Assembly (NCBI RefSeq): GCF_022539665.2 | Contig: NC_081337.1 | Location: 6,982,679 to 7,046,678 of the forward strand | Reading direction: 5' to 3' | From: Daphnia carinata | Lineage: Eukaryota; Arthropoda; Branchiopoda; Diplostraca; Daphniidae | Length of the DNA: 64,000 bases | Shown here: piece by piece, positions 25,144 to 37,542 of the stretch | How the letters are laid out: each line of letters opens with the position of its first letter | Position numbering within the stretch: the stretch's first letter is position 1 | Notes under the pieces: generated by a model | What the model was told of the DNA's origin: nothing | The model's input: the letters and a program-made list of their open reading frames with translations, nothing else | Databases searched by the model: none | Made by a program: the position numbers and the translations under genes

Positions 25144-28100
25144 TGCTCCAAGCTCAGTCACAAACCTTTAGAAAAACAGAATCGCTACGATTTTTTAAGT
25201 TCTTTTCAATGTTTCACTAATGTCATTCCATAAGTATCAACACATTGCTCTTATAATTGAATTTCTTTTGCTGTTTTTCGCCCCAAACTTAAAACCAATA
25301 AATTTTGGGCTATACAAAAATATGGTTCAGTGACCTTACGACGAACACGTTCAGGATTAATGGATTGGAAGTGTATTGGGAAGTAGGTGGAAGCCAACTG
25401 AAATGTTGAAGAGGCAGAATGGGCTCCTATGTTTCTTTATAGTGTGCGCCTCCGAACTTGCGCACTGAAAGTTTCGTTGTATAAACTTGTGAAATGTCTG
25501 GTGTGATACATTGCCCTTTCATCTCTTTTTTGTGATTACTTCGTATACTAATATAATGTCTATTATTTCGCAAAAGGACAGATAATGTGTTGCGAAAATG
25601 TTAGGAAAGAGCACCACTAAAATGGCCGACAAACTTTCTTGGTTGCATGTTGATACTTTTTGCGCGTTTGGGTCGTGTCCTACAGGAATAGCTATTTTAT
25701 ACATCCAAAACTTTTTACGCTGCATGCGATTTAACGGGCAACGATTAAACTTTTAAAAGTAGTTAGTAATTGGATCATGTAAACGCCCAACTTCTCGTTT
25801 TTAAAGATAGTTTTTGCAATTATAAAACATGCGCTTATTAAGGTTCCAGTACTAGCGCTAAAAATGTTAGAAGAAGAATCTAACTCGTATCGTATTCATA
25901 TGCCCATCAACATGTTAATTAACGAATAAAATTACACTGCAAGCATAATTGACATCTTAAATGAGGTAAGAAATATCATGGCAACGATTAGTCACTTAAA
26001 AAACTAAAGGTTTACGAAATCGCACAAATGAACCGCTCAATAAATTGTGCTGCTTGCTTCCAGGAAAAGTCCATTGCTTTGCAGTTTGCTTCACAGAGTT
26101 TAATGTTAATTTGTTTTGTTACTATTTCTTTTTATTGCCATCCTAAAGACACTCAGCTGGAAAATGAAATGAAAAAAAAAAAAAAAATGAAAAGACTGAT
26201 AGGTCTCCAAATGGCAAGGATGGCTTGAGTCATTGGTTCCAGATGCCAGGCATTTATTAAGAAAAAGTGTTATATGTACATTGAAAGTAGAATCAGTTCT
26301 GTATATAACATGATGCATCGTAGGAGGGACCATGGCAAAGCTATCTGATAAATCTCCAACGGCTAAATGTTCTTACACTCGCTGTCAAGTCTTTTTTATC
26401 GGTTCGTCTAAAAACCGGCTTTAATTTTATTGTTGAAGCATAGCTTTAGCTTGCAGTCTAACACCCTGTTTGTTTTACTAGATAAAAAATATTTTAGGTT
26501 TATTCTTTATCGTTTTTGATTCCTGCGGGGGGCGGAGTGGACCGTTCGACGGAAGCGGTAGCGAAATGTTGTTAAAAGATATTTGAAACTACCAATGTTT
26601 TAGTTTTTTCCTGCGGTTTATGTATTGCGTACCTATTATATGATGAATATAGCGTATAAATGTGTTGGCGGTAGTACCTTCTTTTATCCGAGGCTGTTTA
26701 AACAAGTGACAGCTGCTCCAAATATTGATCGAAAAACTGCGACGACTATGATAAACAATGAAGAAAATGAAATCAGATAAAGCACTTGATCATCAGATAA
26801 GAAGTGAAACCACAATATTACTTTTATTCGATTAACTTGTGTAGACACAGTAAAAATTTTGGGACCCAACCTCCTTTGTCTTGTATGTATAATGAGTAAC
26901 AACTAATGTCATCGAAGTAAAATGGTGATTGCATGGATTCACCACGACCTTCCTATACCTTGGCCAAACCGCCGAAGCTCTACAAGACGTCATTAAACAT
27001 TCATTTGTTTTACAGACGAAGCTCTAACTGCTCTTTTTACTGCCTACAAAGAAAAAACAATATAATTCCGATTGTTAGTTTAAAAGTCCACCAAGTTAAT
27101 ACCATTTGCCCGTGCTGAGAAGGGTCTTAACCGCCTTCATCGTATTCGGGATGTTCGCGCGTCATTGACCAACTGTAAGTGGGTGTACCCAAAACCGTAT
27201 ACAGTTATTACTTTCCAAACTGTCGCCACAGCTTGTTCACAGTGATATAGACAGCGAGCGTGAATAGGATGAGAGCGAACAATAATTACAATGCACCACT
27301 ATGTCAGTTAACCGTTCGGACCATTCGACTGTTGGCTTCCAACTGTGATCTTTCGTGTAGGTAATCAGCAGCTGTTGGGCAAAAACAGCTGGACGTGTTC
27401 TTTTGTTGAACCTATAGACAAGACAATTGCGAGAATTCGTGCTTCGATCCACTCATGCAACACTGCTCACATTTGAACAACAAAATAACTAATTATTGAA
27501 ATCCTTACTTGACTCCCACTCACGCAAAGTTTGCAATGTCAAGTTGGCGGGAGTCACAAGAGGACCCACCGAGCATTGCGCCAGCAGATGCATGAATCTT
27601 CTCGCATTATTGAAATGAATGTGATGTGAATCAGTCAGAGTCACGTAGCATAATTAACTGGGGCCAATGTTTCCCCCAATATTTATGAAGCAGCTGGTTA
27701 ATCATTATCACGAAAGTCATATCTATGCATAAACTATGCCCACGGTAGTGGAAACCTCCAAATTCCACCGTCCGTCACCGTATTGACAATTCCACGGCCT
27801 ACTTATGAATCCGTGCCAATAAAGCATCCGTTCACAGGCATTAGACGAAGAAAAATGTTCAGTAGGTAAAAGCTGCTTTAAACGAACAGAATAATTACAA
27901 ATCACGTTTCGGTGAACAATTTTATTCGTAAATCTAACTGATATTTCTTTTTTTCAGGATAGAGATATGGCCTACGAAATTTATGTATGTATTCGTATTT
28001 GGTTACTGAAGCACAATTCTTTTCTGTAACGAAAGGGAAAAAACAAATTAAAAAGGTTTGAAAATATGATTATATTTTGACGGTGAAGAAAGTAGTAATT

Positions 28101-28600
28101 TTATTCTATTTAGCGCCAGTACGTATACGTACAGTTGGCGATAGCAAGTGTTATTCTCTTTTCTTGATGTGAGTGACTGTGCCACACTTCATGACGTTGT
28201 TAATTATTTATAAATTAATTTCTAGATGGATTCTGTCTAGTCTGCGATATAGGTGCTAAAAATGCAATAACTGTGCTCATAAAAACTTATATTCAGAAAC
28301 TAGTCAACAAGGTCTTTCAACGAGCTTACCGAATGCCATAGGCTTTGATGATATCGCTAGAGCTGTGCCATCTCGTAACTACTTATGACGGGTAAATAAA
28401 AGCGTGTTCAAGTTGGTTATCAATAGAGTAGCAAGAAAAACCTGATCTTCTGCGTTGTTGATTACGCTGCAGTATTTTTTGTAATCTAAACTCCTAATGC
28501 GCTTGCCAAAGAGCTATGCATAAGTTCACTGATAGAAAATATGAAGCTTCTGTTACATAATTCCACGTAAAAAGAACGTAAGAAGAACATAACTTAAAAA
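25144..28600. other. AT-rich spacer without a recognisable gene
   Basis: No supported coding sequence. The only compositional landmark is a GC-rich patch at about 26521-26575 inside otherwise AT-rich DNA (see findings). There is a short poly-A at 26170-26187. The remaining open frames are short and match no family known to me. Confidence 0.5.
25396..25441 (-). promoter_or_regulatory. Possible core promoter of the distal Trk first exon
   Basis: On the minus strand CTATAAAG at 25442-25435 is followed 42 nt later by TCAGTT (25401-25396), which fits the arthropod initiator TCAGT. The spacing is about ten bases longer than the usual TATA-initiator distance, so the call is tentative. It would give a leader of about 255 nt. 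Confidence 0.25.
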
Positions 28601-28616
28601 GACACCAAATGTAAGT

Positions 28617-29490
28617 AAAATAAATAAATTTTTTCCTGTAAAAATCTGACTTAAAAATAAGCCAGACAAAACAAGCTTGGCAAAATAAGCCCAACTTTTC
28701 AGGATTTTTTTCCTTCTCAAACATAGATAAAATTATATGATTTAGGTTCAAAATTTAACGAGAATCAAGAAATTGAAATTTGTTTCTAGATTGAGTTTAT
28801 AGTTTTTGAAATAAATGGAATAAATGAAACGGTAAATTTTTGCTTTACAGCACCATTTTTTTCCCTTTATTTAACAAACAGCTGGTTTGAAAAGAAAACA
28901 AATACATTTTTCGAAATCAGTGTTAAATTTTGCACTATAATAGGGTGATTTTTATTGAATTCCGGAAAATGTTCATTTTTGCGGATTTTGACAAAAATGA
29001 GAAGGCTATAGCCTTCCCACTTTTTCATTTTTGACAAAATTTTAGATATAGTTTAAAATAAATGATTTCGATTCAAAATTGACCAAGAATCATGAAAATC
29101 AACTTTGTTTTCATATTGGACTTATAGTTTTTAAAATATACGAAATAAATGAATTTTTTCGTACAAAAATCTGACTTAAAAATAAGCCCGCACGACAAAA
29201 TAAGGCCGACTTTAAGAAAAAAAATTTTCACAAAACATAGATAAAACTATACGATCTAGATTCAAAATTGAATGAGAATCTCGAAAAGGAAGATTGTTTT
29301 TAGAGTGAATTTATAGTTTTTGAAATAAACGGAATAAATGAAGTGACAAAAGTTTGCTTTACAGCGTCATTTTTTCTGTTCATTTCACAAGCAGTTCATT
29401 TAATAAAAAACAAATGCTTTTTTTGAAATCATCGTTTAATTTTGCATTATTTCAGCCGATTTTTATCAAATTCGAGAGAAGCATCGTTAA
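28617..29490. repeat. Nested degenerate direct repeat
   Basis: Two long copies start near 28617 and 29142, offset by 525 bp; both contain AAAATCTGACTTAAAAATAA (28641 and 29166), later TTATAGTTTTTGAAATAAA and TTTGCTTTACAGC. A third, shorter copy of the middle part (about 29039-29160) lies between them, matching about 28721-28835 and 29236-29345. The copies have diverged considerably, so this is an old non-coding repeat. It has no reading frame of a transposon and no clear terminal inverted repeats. Confidence 0.75.
28986..29039. repeat. Interrupted inverted repeat around a 16-bp perfect palindrome
   Basis: GAAGGCTATAGCCTTC at 29001-29016 is its own reverse complement. Outside it, GACAAAAATGA on the left pairs with TCATTTTTGAC on the right, apart from one mismatch and an eight- to nine-base insertion on the right arm. 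The element sits inside the nested repeat and could be the core of a small palindromic or MITE-like element. Confidence 0.65.
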
Positions 29491-32400
29491 AATCGTGTCG
29501 GGGGCGTATCATCTAATTTAGACGGAATCCCTATCGGGAAACTATTTTTTTCAGTGGCCGATAGATGGCATGTGTCATCGTTGAGTTGGAAATTATTGAT
29601 TAAGATTGAAAAACGGAGAATAAGTTTGCGCATACAAATTATGAAGGTTATTTAATTGTTAAGGAACCAAACAACAGTGCCATTATTCCTCATTATTTAT
29701 GCACCAATGGGTTATTACATAAAGAGCAAAAATTTACAAGGCAACATTGGAGATGTGTACGACAGCGCATCAGTGCTATCTAGGCAGGTCCCTAATAAAA
29801 GGTGATTCGTCTCGTATTTAAATTATTACAACAAACGCGATTATCGAATGGGTTACAGAAAACCTTTTCATGAGTTCGCCGAAGTCCACAAATTAGCGTG
29901 GTACTGGCCTCCTTGATCCCCCTCTGGTTGTGCCTTGAATATAACAAGACGATGGCCAGCATCTGTGGTGGTCCGACAGCGGTCTTATTGTGCTAACAAG
30001 TTGCATCGGTCATTATTCCGGGAAGAGTAAACTTGCTAGAAAGTATTTCGTCAGCATTAACTTCAAAGAATTTTCTTCTTCTTTTTCCAGTTTGTTTGTC
30101 GTTTTCCCATTCTTCGGACTTTTCTTTCTTCACGCCCAATTTGCTTAGTGGTGGGTCGTTTATTTCTTTAAAGATTAAGCACACACACGTAAGTTTACGT
30201 AAGTTTTATTAAACGGTGTGTTTTTCTTGTTTTACATCTAGCGGCTTTTAAACGGAAACATGACGTAACAAACCTTTGAGTGCAGTCTGTTTAGGAAAAC
30301 TACGCTTGAGTAGTTGGAGCTTAGGAAATGCATTATTTTCACATTCCTAGGTAACCTCTATGAGCATTTTGTAACTTGCTTACCAATGCATCTTCCAGCC
30401 AGTGTATGTGAATCTCACTAGGTGTCAGACTTTCCTTCTTTTGAAACTAACTCTCTTTTCTTCAAATTTAAAAAAATTGGGAAGTTTTTAACACGGACAA
30501 AACATGTAGCAAAACAAATGTTTGACAAGGACCTAGTTATGCGGATGAAAACGCCCCGCCTCAGTTAGTTTATTCCGGCACCTAACTATATAGTATGTAA
30601 TTGAAGGCAATGTTCTGCAAACATAAATAATTGAAAATGTCACCCTGTTTGGTCAACACCCTCTTCGAATTCGTGAGTTGTGTGCAGGATAGAGGACGAT
30701 GAACATGAGAAAAATGTGTTTTAAAGACTTGGTGGAAAACTATTAATAATGTGTACATGTAAATTTTGGCTTATAAGAATGTGTGTCGTCTTTCTTTTGT
30801 TCGTTTCATCCAACGTTACGTATCCCAATTGGAACTAACAGCAATGCTGCAGCCGCCACGGAAAATCACACGACAATCAAAAATTTTTCAGTAATGGATT
30901 CAAAATGCGTAAACATCGGAATCTCAAATAGAATTTTCTTCTCAACTAACACTATGCAAAAAAAATCTAATGGGGACCATAGTTATCCATAATCACAGCA
31001 CACAAATAATATGCCCCACTATTTCATCTGTGGCAGACTGCGCATGTCAAAGATGTCATCGAGGAAGAAAAGTGCTCGTACATACCGCAGTGGTACTGCT
31101 GGCAAGAGAAATGCCGCATCAGATGTACTTTGGCTGATATCAGCTACCACAATGGAAAGAATGGAACAAGGCTTCGAAGAATGTGAAGAGGTGTTGTCAA
31201 TCACACGACCCTACATTGCCCCCTGTCTAGCTGTGTGAGGTCTCCATTAAGTTCGTGCCAATCACAACTTTTGAGCTCTTCATATGTGAGCGCGCGGGAA
31301 GCGGCTTCGCTCCATCACGTAGAAACTGCTGTGAAAGACGTGGGATGTAGCACTTCGTAAATAGTTTTTGGGACTAAATAGAATAGAAAGAAATATTAGT
31401 TTTACCAGCAGTTACATCGAATAGGGAACAAGTTTTTCTTCTCCAAATTTTAAACTAACCAATTCCTATTCATACAGGATATGTTATACATTTTAAATGT
31501 ATACGAATGCAGAGGCTTATCATTTATAAATCAGTTTGAAACACGCGCCCCGCCCGGTATGTACGTTGTGAATCTTTCTTTTTTTTTTTCTTTTTTTTAC
31601 AGGGGCGGGCTGCCAGGTGTTTCCAGCCACTAGCTAGCTCCCAGCTGACGAAATATTCAATAACAGTCACCATAAATAATAAAAAAAAACCTGAGATTTC
31701 CAAGAGAATGTGAGCAAGAGAATTCATTGTTTGAAAACTCGATTTCAGACAATATATCCATGACACAAATAAATATTTTCTCGGCATGCGCCTTGCCTAA
31801 TATGAGAGCCATAGGCAAGAAAGATTCCATCCTCGAAATGAATGTGACATAAAAGAATGACATAGCAAACGTCATTTACATAAATAGCAGCCGTGTAAGC
31901 GAACCGTTTGCCATTGCGATGTGGTATGTAGATGCATATTAATCGCCAGTTTTGACGATCCCATTTGTGCCTATAAGATGTTATAGCTGTGTGTACACAA
32001 TGTCCTTTTAAAATGTTAAATCAACATCAAGTGATCGATGTAAAGGGCGAATTGAGACAGAAGCTTCGGATGTGACATCATTACTACCTGAATTCCCGAA
32101 CGGGGAAAAAACGAACAAAAAAAATGCTGCAGAAAAACAAGTGAGTCGGGCGGAATGTGGAGTTGGAGCCATCACATAGATGTGCATTTAAGTCACAAAA
32201 AAATACATGTTTTTGTGCGTCCACGTGTGAAAACCGCATCTATTCGAATATTACCCGAAGGCGTGGGGAGTTATCGAATCGGTGCATTAGTCCCGCCGAG
32301 CTGTACAAGTTTTCACGCAGTTTTGGCTTTTTTTTGTCCTTTTCTTTGAAAATTTGGAATAGATTTCGCGCATATGAAGGTTGTTACCCACCGTCCTTCT

Positions 32401-35340
32401 CTATACGTGACGTACACGCAGTAGCCTCGCTAGAAAAGCCTTAACTTCCAGCAGTTTCTCTCTCCACGGAGAACATTTTGTTCAATTGTAGAAAATACTT
32501 ACCAAATGAATGGCATTTGTTTAACAATCATGCATCGTGAGGATGACAAACCGAACTAGTGAAAGACACCAGGTGTTGACCGGGTAATATCCTGCGTGGG
32601 CTTCTTTAAGTAAATGTTAAACGAAAGCAATTTATACGCACAGGCTTGTTGGATTTATACATATATATTTAGGAATTTTTTTTTACAAATCTTATATTTG
32701 CCCGTACGTATGTAATTAAACGAAACAAAGGTAAAAAGTTTCTAGAAATGCATGAATGCAGAGTTAATGTAAAATGTATAGGGGGCTCAAGAGGAAATGA
32801 AAGTGAAAGCATCTACATGTAAACTTTCGTGCATAGTTGCAGTATAACTGCTGTTAGATGCACACAACAAAACAAAACATGCCGCGTAGAGCAGATTGCT
32901 ACCAGGCTGCTCAATTAAAGGTGTTGGGAGGCGGTGTCCGTCTTTCTTTACAATGTTGTTCCGCACTCACAGAGACACCTTTATTTTCATTCATTACAGA
33001 TCGTGGGGCAGGTTGGTAAGTTTGTGGGTGGAAGAAATGAGACAAAGACCAGCAATAAGAGTAACGAAAGGGTATACGCGTTTGAATGAAGAAAATGACG
33101 CTTTAAGTGGGTGTAGGAGGAGTCGGAAGGCACGATTGAAAAAAAAAATCATAATAATAATTTTAAGAGCGGGGTAAAAAGAATGAGTTACCTTTGGGGT
33201 TTATATGCTGCAAGACATTCATGTAATGGAACACGGCGGTCTCTTTGCTGCTAGAACCCAGTGAATTAATCATAGCAACGAAATAGGTTTTCCATTCTTT
33301 TCTTTTTTCGGTGGGCCAGCTACGCATGTGCAGATGGGTACATACCGAATCATCAGCAACATTTAATTACGTCAAAGACAACAACAGTTCGGCCTTCTTT
33401 TACTTTTTCTTTTGTTGTTTAAATGTTTGTCCCCGACTAGATTCATAATACACAGCAGACCCAGCAGGTATGTACATATAAACACTCTGAGAAACTACTA
33501 AATTAAACTTTAGCGAAGGTAAAACAAAAACACAAAGGCACAAAAAGCTATTAAAGAAACCAAAGCGCAAAAAAAAAGAAGCAATAACAGGGAAGTTACG
33601 ATGGTTGCTGCCGAGAAGTTGAACGAAGAGAAAATACAATCCCAAGGAAGGCTATACTTTGAATCCAATTTCATACCGAAATGAAACGAGAGTCATTATT
33701 GATATAAATGATTCGGAATCAAGACAATGTCGAGAAACCTCACGGCTGCACATAGTAGCCAACAACAATCGGCGTTACATGGAGGTTTGTATTTAGCCTC
33801 TTGTAAGAAATACCTGTAATTCAAGCACCCATGCACACACACACGCAGCCATTTCATCTCCCGAGTATATAGGTACATATAAAATGGGGCGAAAAGAAAG
33901 GGCTTTTCATTCAAATTGTGCTGTCCAGTTGCCCGGCATTGTATCATCATTGTATCATCATTATATAGTACTGTAGGTATATCTTTTGAGTTTCTTTCTT
34001 TGTGTGTTCTCTTGTTATTATTTTTTTAATATCCACTATGGGCTACGTGAATTACGCCGTCGCCTCTTTGCAACACCTGTGGCCGCTAACCCTTTTCTTC
34101 TGTCTGCGCTATACGGCACCGATTTATTTATCATTCAGAGAGCGCCTTTGCCGGCTAATCCGAGAGTCTACCTTGATGATTACCACCGGCTATTATTTCG
34201 GCTTCTTTCCGTCCGTCAGCCGCATGTAAGCAGGCCTGCGGGTCTATTCTCTAACAAATCAACCACTATAGTCTGTATACGTTTGTTGGTTTCTTACATG
34301 GTGTTCAACTGTCTGTGCAAGCAAACGTCTTGTGTATACACACACACACCATTCTGCTTCGCCTGATGTGTACCACCTTGTTTTATTTGTTTCTTTTCGT
34401 GTTACTTCACGCTCATTGGTGCGGTAATTAGTAGTTATGGCCATCCAACAGTCATACCAAGACAATGAATGGGTAGTTTCGCTATTGACTCCAGGGCCGC
34501 TCTCCTGCTTACGGTGTATTTATTTATCATCATCCTCTAGAACTTCACGAATTGTGGGAAGAGACAGCATAGTGTTGGGTAACCGCACTTTTTTTTTTTT
34601 TTGGCCAGGATCAAAACCCTCGTAATGCCCCGACTTATAACTACACAGAAAAGGAGCCTCTTTTTTGCCGTCACACTATTTACACACGCTCAATATTCAT
34701 TGCATCCGTCAAGAGGGTTTCTGCGTTACGTTGCTTGATTCGGCCGCAAGCATCGTGTGAATGGAACCGAACAATGAGTACACGGGTTCGGTTATTAGCG
34801 GTATGAATTTCGTTCAGGTAGGAAACAAAAATTGAAAGAGGATGCATTCGTTACCAGCGTGAAAAGCTATCCCAGCAAATGATCGTCGATCAGAAATTCA
34901 CAACGAAGACAGATTTGAAGAATTGAAAATTCACATTGCCTTGGCAGTAGATGTTGTTCGGCTAAGACGCTATGGTGGAAACAAACACAGCAGTATCAAA
35001 CAGAAAGATCCTCAAACTCCGCCTTCTGAGGTAGGCCATTGGACGATGGAAACTCCTCCTGCTGCCATGTCATATTCTTATCTCAACAAATACTTGCACA
35101 CGTGTGCAAATGCTTTTCAAAAGAGAGACCTGACGGTAGATACCACCCAAATCGGCGACGTATTTCTTATTCCATTTTTTGTTTTCTTCTTCGCTTTAAT
35201 TACACCAATGCCGAGCGAGGGGAAAAACCACCTGAAATAGTTCGTCAAAAATTACACACACCTACACCTACACACACACAAAACAGTTACAACTGTGTAC
35301 CTATGTCGAGTTCATGGCTAATATTACTGCTGCATTGTTA
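29491..35340. other. Spacer without a supported gene
   Basis: Changes from AT-rich unique sequence to homopolymer-rich sequence at about 33 kb. It holds a strong isolated minus-strand splice donor at about 32503 (see findings), a poly-T next to a GC-rich patch at 31540-31640, and an open two-frame GC-richer block at 34038-34225. A short plus-strand frame at 31011-31238 has a weak resemblance to the basic N-terminus of some transposase-derived proteins, too weak to call. Confidence 0.45.
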
Positions 35341-35348
35341 CGTACGTC

Positions 35349-35368
35349 CATTGTGAACGGTCACAATG
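35349..35368. repeat. Perfect 8-bp inverted repeat with 4-base loop
   Basis: CATTGTGA at 35349-35356, loop ACGG, then TCACAATG at 35361-35368. It could form a hairpin or be a dimeric factor site. It lies about 260 bp downstream of the ankyrin-like exon on that exon's strand. Confidence 0.5.
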
Positions 35369-35626
35369 TTTCAAATTCAATAATGAATGGATAGCGCGTT
35401 CAAATTCGGCGAAAAATGTTTGCTATATAGCGGGGGTTGGTTCGGCTAGCTGTCATACTGGTTATTTCTACAGTTAAGTGACACCACCACTGGTGGTCCC
35501 GACGTAACAAATCGGCATCAGAGATTGTTTTTGTTGTTGTTTGACTCTTTTCTCTCTTCCTGATGATGATGAAGGATCCACGGCTTTGGTCAAGTCATTG
35601 TTCATCCCTTTGCTTTTCGGCTTTTG

Positions 35627-35808
35627 TTATTCAATCTTCCCTTGTATAGATCTCGCATTAGCATCGGCCCCACGGTTTAACACCAGTTCCAGGATTTCAG
35701 ACTCCGACGCCATTGTTGCACTAACACTGCCGACTGCGATTGTTTGTTCCGCCACAGTGTTGTCATGCTTCGACAAACACGCGTATACCGTAGTCTTCAC
35801 AAAATCAT
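35627..35808 (-). pseudogene. Ankyrin-repeat exon or gene fragment
   Basis: After the acceptor TTTTTTCCGTAG the minus strand is open for about 60 codons to a TAA at 35629-35627. The last third reads EILELVLNRGADANA followed by RSIQGK, which fits the second half of an ankyrin repeat (helix 2, GADxNA turn, then the G of the next repeat). The repeat then stops after IE instead of continuing TPLHLA, and no splice donor is found past the G, so the copy is truncated or the gene ends here. A possible upstream exon, 35949-35913 (MAPPEFCRAFTA), has the matching phase across a 104-nt intron, but its donor GTGGTT is weak. Ankyrin repeats mediate protein binding; nothing more specific can be said. No other ankyrin repeats are visible nearby. 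A small real gene remains possible. Confidence 0.45.
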
Positions 35809-37511
35809 CTACGGAAAAAATAAATACAAAATTGTTGGCACCCTTGGCTTTTCAACCCTTTCTTTTTCGCGGAATTAGGCGTGCATTATCGGCCTTCAAC
35901 GAAGAGAACCACCAGCCGTGAACGCACGACAAAACTCGGGAGGCGCCATCCAGACTCCGTCCCTCTCCTTTTTTAAGTATTCTGAATTTAACAATGCTAT
36001 ATACAACACTTGGAGAAACGGTCGGTTTTCTTTTTATTAGCCTTTATTCAACAATCGTAGACTTGGCAAACAATTGGTAAAAACCAGCATGAGAACGCAA
36101 ATCAAAGTTTTTTCAGTTTATTTTATTTTTAGCCGTAAAGACAGCAGCTAACAGATGATGCGCATACTTGCTGTTAGTGACGTGGCAATGAACATGAAAA
36201 CGAGGAAAGAGATAACATTTTGAAATTCAGCAAACGTCCCAACACAATAGCTCAGAGAGTGGGCGACAGCAAAGCATCATTTGTTCAGGTCGACCCCCTA
36301 CCGAGCATCTTCATTCCAATGAAGGAACTTTAAATATTTGTAGCGATGGTGGTCCGATATGAAGGACCATCTGTTCTTCAAGTGACATGCCATTCTCTGC
36401 GATTTGCATAGCCAGAAAACGACGCTATTTTCTCGCCCGCTTGAGATTCATCCAAACTCTCTAATCTAGCGCTGCGGGTTTTTTTTTTTAGAGAATCCCT
36501 CGTCGATGGTAAAATCTCTGCGGAGCTATACGGGTACGTACATCTTTATCAAACAAAATTGACCACAAAAATTTGTCAGATGATTCTTCTTTCATCCGAG
36601 ATCGAATGCTCGGTAGCGCTACTATTGATTTTTGTAAAGCAAAGATTTGAAGGCTGTCAGTAATCTTGCCAATCGGCTAAGTAGATGCGCATCTATATTC
36701 TTCGTCCATGGGAATAGCTTCAGCAAAAGAGGAATCTAAATACCTTGTACATTCCGAAAGAAAATAGCTCTATGCACTCGCATTTTCCTTTCTTGTGTGC
36801 CTGTATGTGAATTTGGGGGACGTCCTGTGGGACTTCAAAAGTTCCTGCGCAGGTGTTCAAATACCTGGACAGTTAAAAGGGCTGGTTGGCTAGCAGCTCA
36901 TGAAAAAATTGCCAGCCCGTATTTCCCTATTGGGTGTGATATAGAGGACAACGAAAATGAAAAGAAAACTGAAATAGACTTGCATATTGACAATGACTGA
37001 ATGATGGGCTCGCTATACGGGCTGTTAATTCGCTCGTTGATCCCATTATTAGATCTTAGCCATCGGAATACAGGCATACGTTTTGTTTCTCTTCTAGTTT
37101 CACACTCTTTCAAAAAACACACGTGATTTAGTTGTGGAACATGGCCAATGTGGTCAAAAGGTCGATTACTGACGGAGAAAATTGCTCTTCCCATGACGGC
37201 CAGATCGTCTGTTTAGATGACCGCTTATGGTATAAAGCCTGTTACGTCTGATGCGTCGGTACGTCGTTAAAAAAATCAAAACCGAAAAAAAAAATTCTAT
37301 CGTCCTGGAGGATATCAAAACGTCGACTATGGGTAACAAAAATAGATTGGCTCGAAGATGAGCTGTTGTTTGTAATGTGTATAATAACACGATTTCGAGA
37401 CAAGAGTCAACATGAAATTGTAAACGAGCTGAGCTGTTATTTCGGCTACAGCCGAACAGGTATGAAACATCTCAAACTAGTCAAACAAGAAAGTGGCTGC
37501 TGGCCGTGGCA

Positions 37512-37517
<6 letters not shown>

Positions 37518-37542
<25 letters not shown>
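37518..37542. repeat. (AG)n microsatellite
   Basis: An uninterrupted AG tract of about 25 bases. Confidence 0.9.

Noticed and set aside
31011-31238. Plus-strand frame with RTYRSGTAGKRNAA, faintly like the N-terminus of hAT-derived proteins
   Set aside because: Only a few residues agree, the opposite strand is equally open, and no zinc finger or transposase core follows.
36310-36420. Short minus-strand frame MQIAENGMSLEEQMV
   Set aside because: Only 33 codons; it overlaps a hairpin (TGGTCC...GGACCA) and lacks an acceptor with a pyrimidine tract.
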